Below, piece by piece: positions 34,397 to 40,871 of a stretch of 40,871 nucleotides of DNA. Position numbers and translations under genes: made by a program. Origin of the DNA: an uncultured Erysipelotrichaceae bacterium (lineage in GTDB: Bacteria; Bacillota_I; Bacilli_A; RF39; UBA660); assembly GCA_902801825.1 (NCBI GenBank), contig CADCJS010000001.1, forward strand, positions 1-40,871, written 5' to 3'. The notes under the pieces were generated by a model. It worked only from the letters and a program-made list of their open reading frames with translations. It did not search any database and was not told the DNA's origin. The stretch's first letter is position 1; every line of letters begins with the position of its first letter.

Positions 34397-34787
34397 AATA
34401 CCACCTCCCCTGACTTAGCGGTTTATAATTTATAATTTAATTATAACTGATTTTTTTATTATTTCAACACAAAAAATGCTTAAAAATATATTATCCACAG
34501 TAATTGTTAATAAGTTTTTATATAAAATAAGGTTAAAATATATTTTTCCACACTTTCCACAAATTTACTTATGTTTATAAAATGTTTATAAAAATTACTG
34601 TTTTCCACATAATTGTTAATAAAGTGGAAAATTGATTATTTATTTATTTTATAAGTACAAAACATTTATTTTTTCCACAAAAATATGTTAATAAATATGT
34701 TAATATCTAATAATTGTAATAATTTAACTGTTGATAAAATAAAATATAAATATATTGTAAAATTGGATAGAAAATAATAAAAAAAGA
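34397..34787. other. oriC: oriC, DnaA-box-containing intergenic region
   Basis: This AT-rich stretch between divergent dnaA and rpmH holds one perfect box TTATCCACA (34491-34499) and three TTTTCCACA variants (34544-34552, 34601-34609, 34671-34679). A degenerate CTTTCCACA (34553-34561) and a reverse TGTTGATAA (34729-34737) are also seen. TTGTTAATAA-like motifs recur near 34505, 34613 and 34686 and could help unwinding. The strand switch of all flanking genes occurs here. Which arm unwinds cannot be told from sequence alone. Confidence 0.88.
34440..34467 (-). promoter_or_regulatory. dnaA promoter
   Basis: On the minus strand TTGAAA (34462-34467) and TATAAT (34440-34445) are 16 bases apart. The perfect DnaA box lies about 25 bases upstream of the -35, a position suited to autoregulation. 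Confidence 0.7.
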
Positions 34788-34816
34788 TTGACTTTAATTG
34801 TATTTTCTTTTATAAT
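34788..34816 (+). promoter_or_regulatory. rpmH promoter
   Basis: TTGACT (34788-34793) and TATAAT (34811-34816) are 17 bases apart, giving a start near 34823 and a short leader containing TTGGAGG. Confidence 0.88.
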
Positions 34817-34848
34817 CTAATATGTTTTATGACTTGGAGGTGCAAAAA

Positions 34849-34971
34849 ATGAAAAGAACTTTTCAACCTAATAATAGAAAAATGAAAAAGAAACATGGAT
34901 TTTTTTCTAGAATTAAAGGTAATGTATTAAATAATAGAAGAAAAAAAGGTCGTAAGAGACTTTCAAAATAA
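34849..34971 (+). CDS. rpmH: 50S ribosomal protein L34
   Basis: This 40-residue basic protein starts [18 protein letters not shown] and ends [12 protein letters not shown], the family pattern, but is four residues shorter than the common 44-residue form because the central segment is trimmed. L34 is a small late-assembled protein of the large subunit. TTGGAGG lies nine bases before the ATG and a consensus promoter is upstream. It heads the rpmH-rnpA-yidC-khpB cluster conserved at bacterial origins. Confidence 0.96.
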   Translation: MKRTFQPNNRKMKKKHGFFSRIKGNVLNNRRKKGRKRLSK

Positions 34972-34972
34972 T

Positions 34973-34995
34973 CCACAGGTAAAGTGGTTTTTTTT
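34973..34995 (+). terminator. Weak terminator or attenuator between rpmH and rnpA
   Basis: A 4-base GC-containing stem (CCAC with GTGG, 7-base loop) is followed by eight T right after the rpmH stop. It may set the high ratio of rpmH to rnpA transcript. The stem is short, so function is uncertain. Confidence 0.4.
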
Positions 34996-35012
34996 GTATT
35001 ATAAGGAGTTTT

Positions 35013-35360
35013 ATGAAAAAAATTAATATAATTAAAAAGGATAAAGAAATAAGTAATATTATTAAAACTGGTAAATATAAAAAAAACAATTATTATGTTG
35101 TATATAAGAAAAATAATGATTCTAATAAATATTATAGATTTTGTGTTTGTGTTTCAAAAAAAATTGGTAATGCTGTTGTAAGAAATAAAAACAAAAGACA
35201 AATAAAAGATATTATAGATAAAAGTAAAATTAAGTTTTCTAGAACTTCAGATTATGTTATAATAATAAAGAAAGAAATTAATTCATTAAATTATGAAGAA
35301 AAAAAGAATAATTTAATTGATTTATTATTAAAATTAGAAGGAGAAAATAATGACAAGTAA
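35013..35360 (+). CDS. rnpA: Ribonuclease P protein component
   Basis: RnpA binds the catalytic RNase P RNA and helps hold the pre-tRNA leader. The 115-residue basic protein has the family RNR-type segment GNAVVRNKNKRQIKDII at residues 52-68 and a preceding FCVCVSKKIG strand. Many Lys and Asn residues reflect the base composition. An AAGGAG site precedes the ATG. Its end overlaps the yidC start by 11 bases, so translation of the two is coupled. Length is normal. Confidence 0.93.
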   Translation: MKKINIIKKDKEISNIIKTGKYKKNNYYVVYKKNNDSNKYYRFCVCVSKKIGNAVVRNKNKRQIKDIIDKSKIKFSRTSDYVIIIKKEINSLNYEEKKNNLIDLLLKLEGENNDK

Positions 35361-36300
35361 AAGATTAAGAAAAGTATTAATAATAATATTATTAGTAATT
35401 ACTTTAACTGGATGTACAAAAGTTTTAAAAGATAAAAAAACAAATAAAGTTGTTTATTATGAAAATGATAAAGTAAAAATAACTTTAAATGAAAATATAT
35501 TATGTAAACCAGAAGATAAAGGGTTAGTTAAAAAATATAATAAATATAAAAAACAAGTAAATATTGATAAATTACCTAAATGTAGTGATTTTAAAGTAAA
35601 TGATAGTAAATATGAAGGATTATGGGAAAATTTATTTGTAAAACCACTTGCTTTCTTAATAATTAGATTAAAAAAATTAGTTAAGAATTATGGTTTATCT
35701 ATTATTATTTTAGGTTTATTAATAAGATTAGTTTTAGCACCATTTACTCAAAAAACTGCTATGCAATCTGAAAATATGAAAGCAATTCAACCTGAAATAG
35801 ATAAAATTAATAAAAAATATGAAAATAAAAATGATCAAGAATCAATGAATAAAAAATCAATGGAAATAATGCAATTATATAAGAAAAATAATATTAATCC
35901 TTTTTCAAGTTGTTTATTTGCATTTATTCAAATACCTTTATTAATGGCATTTTATGAAGCTATTAATAGAGTTCCAGTAATATTTGAAGGTAATTTACTT
36001 GGATTAGTATTGGGTACAACACCAATGAAAGCAGTAACAACAGGTCATTATGAATACTTATTAATAGTAATTTTAATTATTATTACTACAATAATATCTC
36101 AAAAATTAAATAAAACTGCAGCAACACCTCAAACAAATGATATTAATCCAAATATGATGATGAACATGATGGTTATAATGATTGCAATAATGTCTTTAAA
36201 CTTTTCAGTAGCTTTATCTTTATATTGGATTTCATCTACTATATTTACAATAGTTCAAAATTTAATCGCAAAAAATATAAAAAAAAGAGGTGCTAAATAA
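35350..36300 (+). CDS. yidC: Membrane protein insertase YidC (SpoIIIJ type)
   Basis: YidC inserts and folds membrane proteins with or without SecYEG; in B. subtilis the origin-linked copy SpoIIIJ is needed for sigma-G activation. The 316-residue protein has a lipoprotein signal with lipobox LTGC (C22) and five C-terminal hydrophobic segments. The conserved groove arginine is R126 in LGLLIRLVLAPFT. KMAMQ-type AMQSENMKAIQPEI and LYWISSTIFTIVQN blocks follow. The first extracellular part is Lys-rich and variable. It overlaps rnpA and abuts khpB. A Met-rich stretch lies near residue 277 (MMMNMM). Confidence 0.95.
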   Translation: MTSKRLRKVLIIILLVITLTGCTKVLKDKKTNKVVYYENDKVKITLNENILCKPEDKGLVKKYNKYKKQVNIDKLPKCSDFKVNDSKYEGLWENLFVKPLAFLIIRLKKLVKNYGLSIIILGLLIRLVLAPFTQKTAMQSENMKAIQPEIDKINKKYENKNDQESMNKKSMEIMQLYKKNNINPFSSCLFAFIQIPLLMAFYEAINRVPVIFEGNLLGLVLGTTPMKAVTTGHYEYLLIVILIIITTIISQKLNKTAATPQTNDINPNMMMNMMVIMIAIMSLNFSVALSLYWISSTIFTIVQNLIAKNIKKRGAK

Positions 36301-36908
36301 TGAAAATATATACTTTTGAAGGAAAAACAGAAGAACAAGTAATCTTTGATGCGTTAAAAGAATTAAATGTTAAAGAAGATGAAATGATTAAAGAAATAAA
36401 AGAAGAAGAAAAAGGTTTATTAAAAAAGAAAAAATATAATCTAAATGTAGTATTAAAAAGTGATATTATTAATTATTCAAAAGAACTAATAAAAGAAATT
36501 ACACATTTAATGGGAATAGAAGTTAATATGGAAACTATAAGAAAAACTGATCAAATTAATATAATACTTCATTCTGAAAATAATAATTTATTAATTGGTA
36601 AAAATGGAAAAACTTTAAAAGCATTACAATATATTCTAAAACAATCATTATTAAATAAAACTAATATGACTATTAATATAAATGTAGATGTTGAAAATTA
36701 TAAAGAAAATAGAAAAAAACATATTGAAAGATTAGCTAAGAAATTAGCAAAAGAAGTTTTAAAAACAAATGAAGAAATAAAAATGACTTCTATGAATTCT
36801 TATGAAAGAAGATTAGTACATGAAGTCTTAAAAAATTTTAAAAATATTAAAACTGAGAGTGAAGGGGAAGAACCAAATAGAAGTGTGGTTATTAAAAAAA
36901 TAGATTAG
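36300..36908 (+). CDS. khpB: RNA-binding protein KhpB (Jag)
   Basis: KhpB, usually with KhpA, binds many transcripts and influences cell division and length in Bacillota. The 202-residue protein has a Jag-N domain at about 1-50 and a type II KH domain with LIGKNGKTLKALQ (98-110). The R3H domain at the C-terminus has ERRLVHEVLKNF and ends PNRSVVIKKI. All three expected domains are present, while the Lys/Glu linker between Jag-N and KH is much shorter than in some relatives. The start overlaps the last base of the yidC stop, as in a TAATG junction. A terminator follows the stop codon. Confidence 0.94.
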   Translation: MKIYTFEGKTEEQVIFDALKELNVKEDEMIKEIKEEEKGLLKKKKYNLNVVLKSDIINYSKELIKEITHLMGIEVNMETIRKTDQINIILHSENNNLLIGKNGKTLKALQYILKQSLLNKTNMTININVDVENYKENRKKHIERLAKKLAKEVLKTNEEIKMTSMNSYERRLVHEVLKNFKNIKTESEGEEPNRSVVIKKID

Positions 36909-36931
36909 GAGTCTAAAAAGACTCTTTTTTT
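36909..36931 (+). terminator. Rho-independent terminator after khpB
   Basis: GAGTCT pairs with AGACTC around an AAAA loop and is followed by seven T, beginning directly after the khpB stop. Confidence 0.85.
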
Positions 36932-36950
36932 AAAAAAGGTAGTGATTTAA

Positions 36951-38294
36951 TTGAATGATACAATTTGTGCAATTTCTACTGCATTAGGAGTAGGAGCAAT
37001 ATCTATTATTAGAGTAAGTGGAGATAATGCAATCAAAATAGTAAATGAAATATTTGATAAAGATTTAACTAAAGTAAATTCTCATACTATTAATTATGGA
37101 CATATTATATATGAAAATACTATTGTTGATGAAGTAATGGTAAGTGTTATGAAAGCTCCTAAGACATATACTAAAGAAGATATAATTGAAATTAATTCAC
37201 ATGGCGGTATATCTACAACAAATAAAGTATTAGAATTATTATTACTTAAAGGAGCTAGATTAGCTGAACCTGGAGAATTTACAAAACGTGCTTTTTTAAA
37301 TGGTAGATTAGATTTAATTGAAGCAGAGTCAGTAATGGATTTAATTAATTCAAAAACAGATTATTCTAGAAAACTAGCCTTAAATGGAATAGAAGGTAAT
37401 ATATCAAAATTAATACATGAAATTATTAATAAATTATTAGATATTAATTCAAATATTGAAGTAAATATAGATTATCCAGAATATGAAGATATAGAAGTAA
37501 TAACTAAGGATAAAATAAAAGAAGTATCAAACTTTATTAATAAAAAATTAGAAGTGTTATTAAAAGAATCAGAAAATGGTAAATTAATAAAAGAAGGTAT
37601 TAATACAATTATTTTAGGAAGACCTAATGTAGGAAAGAGTTCAATACTAAATAGTTTAATTGATGAAGATAAGGCTATTGTAACTTCAATTGCAGGTACA
37701 ACTAGGGATATAGTTGAAGGAAATATTAGAATAAATGGAATTCTTTTAAATATTATAGATACAGCAGGTATAAGAAAAACTGATGATATAGTAGAAAAAA
37801 TTGGAGTAGAAAAGTCTTTATCTTTAATAGATAAATCAGATTTAATAATACTTGTTTTTAATAATAATGAACCATTAAATCAAGAAGATAAAGAATTATT
37901 AGAAAAAACAAAAGATAAAAAAAGAATAATTGTTGTAAACAAATGTGATTTACCAAATGAATTAGAATTAAATATAAAAGATGAAAATATTTTAATGATT
38001 AGTGCTCTTGATAATGTTGAATTATTAAAGAATGAAATTATTAATAAATTTAATTTAGAAGATATTAACAATAAAGATTTTACTTATTTATCAAATTCAA
38101 GACAAATAGCTTTAATTAAAAAAGCATTACAATTATCTAAAAAACTAGAAAAAGATTTAAATGATAATATATATATAGATATGTTAGAAATAGATATTAA
38201 AGAAATATGTGAAATTTTAAATGAAGTTATTGGGGAAAGTTATGATGATAAATTAATAGATAAAATTTTTAGTAATTTTTGTTTAGGAAAGTAG
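36951..38294 (+). CDS. mnmE: tRNA modification GTPase MnmE
   Basis: MnmE with MnmG makes the 5-carboxymethylaminomethyl group on wobble U34. The 447-residue protein starts with a tetrahydrofolate-binding domain (DTICAISTALGVGAISIIRVSG, in two blocks near 3-24). It carries the G domain inserted in a helical region: G1 GRPNVGKS at 223-230, DTAG near 270 and NKCD near 333. It ends with the catalytic CLGK. The start is TTG at 36951 after AAGGTAGTGA; no in-frame ATG fits the conserved N-terminus. It follows the khpB terminator with no clear promoter of its own, so some readthrough is likely. Confidence 0.96.
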   Translation: MNDTICAISTALGVGAISIIRVSGDNAIKIVNEIFDKDLTKVNSHTINYGHIIYENTIVDEVMVSVMKAPKTYTKEDIIEINSHGGISTTNKVLELLLLKGARLAEPGEFTKRAFLNGRLDLIEAESVMDLINSKTDYSRKLALNGIEGNISKLIHEIINKLLDINSNIEVNIDYPEYEDIEVITKDKIKEVSNFINKKLEVLLKESENGKLIKEGINTIILGRPNVGKSSILNSLIDEDKAIVTSIAGTTRDIVEGNIRINGILLNIIDTAGIRKTDDIVEKIGVEKSLSLIDKSDLIILVFNNNEPLNQEDKELLEKTKDKKRIIVVNKCDLPNELELNIKDENILMISALDNVELLKNEIINKFNLEDINNKDFTYLSNSRQIALIKKALQLSKKLEKDLNDNIYIDMLEIDIKEICEILNEVIGESYDDKLIDKIFSNFCLGK

Positions 38295-38299
38295 GAAAA

Positions 38300-39226
38300 A
38301 TGAAAAATATAACAATAATAGGTAGTGGAAGTTTTGGATGTGCTTTAGCGCATGTATTTAGTAAAAATAATAATGTAAAAATATGGTCATACACAAAAGA
38401 AGAAAAAGAATCTATAAACAATAATCATGAATGTTTATATGTTAAAGATATAAAATTATCTAATAATGTAGTTTGTTATGATAGTATTGAAGAATCATTA
38501 ATAGATAGTGATATTGTAGTATTAGTTGTTCCTTCTAATTCAATTAGAAATATGTGTATAGAAATAAAAAAATATTATAAAAATCAACAAATAGTATTAG
38601 CTTCTAAAGGATTGGAAAATGAAAAATTATTATCAGAAGTAGTTCAAGAAGAATTAAATGTAGATCCTTCTGTAATAATAGGTCCAACATTTGCAAAAGA
38701 TGTAGGTACAGATAAAAAATCCTACATTGAATTATCTGGTAATAAAGATTTAATAGATATTTTAATTGATGATAATTTTATAATAAATTATAATGAAGAT
38801 AAAATAGGTTTAGAAGTAGCAGGGGCATTAAAAAATGTAATAACTATATTATATTCATTTGTAGAAACACTAGATTATGGTATGAATTATAATTCTTATT
38901 GTTTTATAGAAGGATTAAATGAAATTAAAAAAATTGGTATTTCGTTAGGAGCAAAAGAAAATACTTTTTATAGTTTAGGTACATTAGGTGATTTATTTGG
39001 TACTATAAAAAGTAAACAAAGTAGAAATAATCAAGCAGGAGAATTATTGGCAAAAGGAAAAACACTTGATGAAATAAAAAAAGAAGTAGGAACTACTATA
39101 GAAGGATTAGATACTTTAAAAAGTGTTATTAATATAATTGAGGATAAAAAATTAGATTGTCCTTTAATAACAAAATTATATAATATTATATATAATAATG
39201 AGTCAAAAGAAAGTATTATTCAATAA
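38300..39226 (+). CDS. gpsA: Glycerol-3-phosphate dehydrogenase [NAD(P)+]
   Basis: GpsA reduces dihydroxyacetone phosphate to glycerol-3-phosphate, the backbone for phospholipids. The 308-residue protein begins KNITIIGSGSFGCALA (nucleotide-binding GxGxxG) and has VLASKGLE near 100, GPTFAKDV near 126 and the catalytic-lysine segment EVAGALKNVI near 174. TLGDLFGTIKSKQSRNNQAGELLAKG closes the active site in two blocks near 230-255. It is slightly shorter than the usual 330 residues. The ATG at 38300 follows AGGAAAA and is chosen over one seven codons upstream inside mnmE. Placement between mnmE and mnmG is unusual. Confidence 0.93.
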   Translation: MKNITIIGSGSFGCALAHVFSKNNNVKIWSYTKEEKESINNNHECLYVKDIKLSNNVVCYDSIEESLIDSDIVVLVVPSNSIRNMCIEIKKYYKNQQIVLASKGLENEKLLSEVVQEELNVDPSVIIGPTFAKDVGTDKKSYIELSGNKDLIDILIDDNFIINYNEDKIGLEVAGALKNVITILYSFVETLDYGMNYNSYCFIEGLNEIKKIGISLGAKENTFYSLGTLGDLFGTIKSKQSRNNQAGELLAKGKTLDEIKKEVGTTIEGLDTLKSVINIIEDKKLDCPLITKLYNIIYNNESKESIIQ

Positions 39227-39236
39227 TACTTTTTTA
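39211..39236 (+). terminator. Rho-independent terminator after gpsA
   Basis: AAGTATTA pairs with TAATACTT around a TTCAA loop and is followed by a T tract. The gpsA stop codon is in the second arm. Confidence 0.7.
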
Positions 39237-39252
39237 AAATTAAATAAAAAAA

Positions 39253-39281
39253 TTGATTACTTATTTTAATTATAGTATAAT
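39253..39281 (+). promoter_or_regulatory. mnmG promoter
   Basis: TTGATT (39253-39258) and TATAAT (39276-39281) are 17 bases apart in the short gap after gpsA. The start would be near 39288, just ahead of the AAGGTGGTGA ribosome site. Confidence 0.85.
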
Positions 39282-39309
39282 ACATTTGCAAAAAAGGTGG
39301 TGAAGAAAA

Positions 39310-40871
39310 ATGAATTATGATGCTATTGTAGTTGGTGGAGGACATGCTGGATGTGAATCTACATATTCTTTAGCAAATATGGGATTAAAAACACTATTAA
39401 TTACAGGTTCTATAGATAAAATAGCAATGATGCCTTGTAATCCTCATATTGGTGGTTCTGCAAAGGGTATAGTAGTTAGAGAAATAGATGCATTAGGTGG
39501 AATAATGGGTAAAGTTGCAGATAAAACATTGTTACAAATGAAAATGCTAAATTTTAGTAAAGGTCCAGCTGTTAGATCTTTAAGAGCACAAGGAGATAAA
39601 GTTGCTTATCCAAAAGAAATGCAAAGAGTATTAAAATCACATGAAAATATTACTATTTTAGAAGGTATGGTGGAAGATTTAATAATAAAAGATAATAAAA
39701 TTGAAGGTGTTAAATTATCCACAGGTAAAGAAATAATTTCTAAAGCAGTTATTTTAACTACTGGTACTTATATGAAAGCAGATATTTTAGTAGGAGATAC
39801 AAGAACATCATCAGGACCTGCAGGAACTAAACCATCTTTATTTTTAAGTGATAATCTAAAAAAATTAGGTTTTAAAATATTAAGATTAAAAACTGGCACA
39901 CCACCAAGAGTTAAAAGAGATACTATTGATTTTTCTAAAACAAAAGAAGAGCCAGGTGATGATAAATTATACACATTTAGTTTTGATAATAAACCATTTT
40001 ATAAAGTAGAAGATCAAATGTCTTGTTATTTAACATATACTACAGAAGAAACACATAAAATAATTAGAGATAATTTAAATAAATCAAGTATGTATGGTGG
40101 AATAAAAGAAAAATTAGGAACAGGACCTAGATATTGTCCATCTATAGAAGATAAAATAGTAAGATTTAAAGATAAAGAAAGACATCAATTATTCTTAGAG
40201 CCAGAAAGTGTTTATTTTGATGATATATATATACAAGGATTCTCTACAAGTATGCCACATGATGTTCAAGAAAAAATGGTTCATTCTCTTCCAGGTTTAG
40301 AAAAAGCTGAAATATTAAGATATGCTTATGCGATAGAATATGATGCAATTGATCCAAAAGATTTATACCCAACTTTAGAAACTAAAATAATAGAAAATTT
40401 ATATACTGCTGGTCAAATAAATGGTACTAGTGGATATGAAGAAGCAGCTTGTCAAGGTTTAATGGCTGGAATAAACGCAGGTTTAAAAATATTAAAAAAA
40501 GAACCTTTAATACTTAAAAGAGATGAAGCTTATATTGGTGTATTAATTGATGATTTAATAACAAAAGGTGTTAGAGATCCATATAGGTTATTAACATCTC
40601 GTGCTGAATATAGATTATTATTAAGAAGTGATAATGCAGATTTAAGACTTAGAGAATATGGTTATAAAGTTGGATTAATAGATGAAGAAAAATATAAAAA
40701 ATTATTAATAAAAAAAGAAAATATTAATAAAATAATAGAAGAATTAAAAAATATAAAAATAGATGGTATATATGCTTATAATTATTTAAAAAGAACTGAA
40801 GTAAATATAAATGATATAGTAGATAAATTATCAAATAAATATGATCAATTAGAATTAGAACAAGCAGAAAT
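39310..40871 (+). CDS. mnmG: tRNA uridine 5-carboxymethylaminomethyl modification enzyme MnmG, 3' end beyond window
   Basis: MnmG is the FAD-dependent partner of MnmE in wobble uridine modification. The 520 codons seen out of about 620-630 begin [20 protein letters not shown] (FAD-binding GxGxxGxE). They continue with [20 protein letters not shown], the LKTGTPPRV block near residue 196, [12 protein letters not shown]-like [19 protein letters not shown] near 376 and [11 protein letters not shown] near 431. It has its own promoter and a strong ribosome site. In related genomes the genes beyond are rsmG, noc, parA and parB. They would lie just outside the window and would fit the parS and Noc sites seen here. 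Confidence 0.97.
   Translation, partial: MNYDAIVVGGGHAGCESTYSLANMGLKTLLITGSIDKIAMMPCNPHIGGSAKGIVVREIDALGGIMGKVADKTLLQMKMLNFSKGPAVRSLRAQGDKVAYPKEMQRVLKSHENITILEGMVEDLIIKDNKIEGVKLSTGKEIISKAVILTTGTYMKADILVGDTRTSSGPAGTKPSLFLSDNLKKLGFKILRLKTGTPPRVKRDTIDFSKTKEEPGDDKLYTFSFDNKPFYKVEDQMSCYLTYTTEETHKIIRDNLNKSSMYGGIKEKLGTGPRYCPSIEDKIVRFKDKERHQLFLEPESVYFDDIYIQGFSTSMPHDVQEKMVHSLPGLEKAEILRYAYAIEYDAIDPKDLYPTLETKIIENLYTAGQINGTSGYEEAACQGLMAGINAGLKILKKEPLILKRDEAYIGVLIDDLITKGVRDPYRLLTSRAEYRLLLRSDNADLRLREYGYKVGLIDEEKYKKLLIKKENINKIIEELKNIKIDGIYAYNYLKRTEVNINDIVDKLSNKYDQLELEQAE

Noticed and set aside
39715-39723. Perfect DnaA box TTATCCACA inside mnmG
   Set aside because: It is a single box in coding sequence encoding ordinary mnmG residues and far from the cluster, so it is probably chance, though a titration site cannot be excluded.

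Overview
The window is a strongly AT-rich bacterial chromosome segment centred on the replication origin. All genes to the left (positions 1 to 34396) run on the minus strand and all genes to the right (34849 to the end) on the plus strand, diverging from a 452-base intergenic region with DnaA boxes between dnaA and rpmH. TGA is used as a stop, so the standard bacterial code applies. Gene order matches the Bacillus subtilis origin region: rpmH-rnpA-yidC-jag-mnmE..mnmG to the right, and dnaA-dnaN-recF-gyrB-gyrA-SRP RNA-tadA-dnaX-ybaB-recR-bofA-holB-ricT-yabB-rsmI-pth-mfd-spoVT..metG-tatD-rsmA-yabG to the left. The organism is therefore a low-GC Bacillota, most likely class Bacilli. The compact proteins, the 71-nt SRP RNA and the condensed synteny suggest an uncultured gut-type Bacilli lineage. 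That placement is inference.

Layout from left to right: 1-2510 holds the end of a truncated AgrC-like sensor kinase, a LytTR response regulator and tagO. 2545-9870 holds an envelope and sporulation block: mbl, spoIIQ, spoIID, rpiB, rpmE, murA, then two unrecognised genes, a lipoprotein and a membrane protein with a low-complexity tail. 9974-25422 is the conserved block of DNA repair, translation and clamp-loader genes, with yabG, spoVT and bofA embedded in it. 24960-25592 carries two identical parS sites, the SRP RNA gene with a clear promoter, and an exact Noc-binding palindrome. 25619-34396 is gyrA-gyrB-recF-comK-dnaN-dnaA, and 34397-34848 is oriC. 34849-40871 is rpmH-rnpA-yidC-khpB-mnmE-gpsA-mnmG, with mnmG cut by the window end.

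The genes fit together as replication initiation and elongation (DnaA, DnaN, DnaX, HolB, gyrase), recombination and repair (RecF, RecR, Mfd), and chromosome segregation (parS and Noc sites). Translation and RNA modification are represented by RsmA, RsmI, Pth, TadA, MnmE and MnmG, and envelope growth by MurA, Mbl and TagO. Developmental factors (SpoIID, SpoIIQ, BofA, SpoVT, YabG, and the phosphorelay modulator RicT) imply endospore formation or recent descent from a spore former. A ComK homologue between dnaN and recF, where B. subtilis has yaaA, suggests regulated competence.

The most interesting points are the parS/Noc site cluster, the ComK gene at the origin, an unrecognised two-gene surface operon, an agr-like two-component system next to tagO, a SpoIIQ lacking its zinc ligands, and small leader elements before recF, rpmE and dut. 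No tRNA, rRNA, insertion sequence, prophage or CRISPR array was seen.
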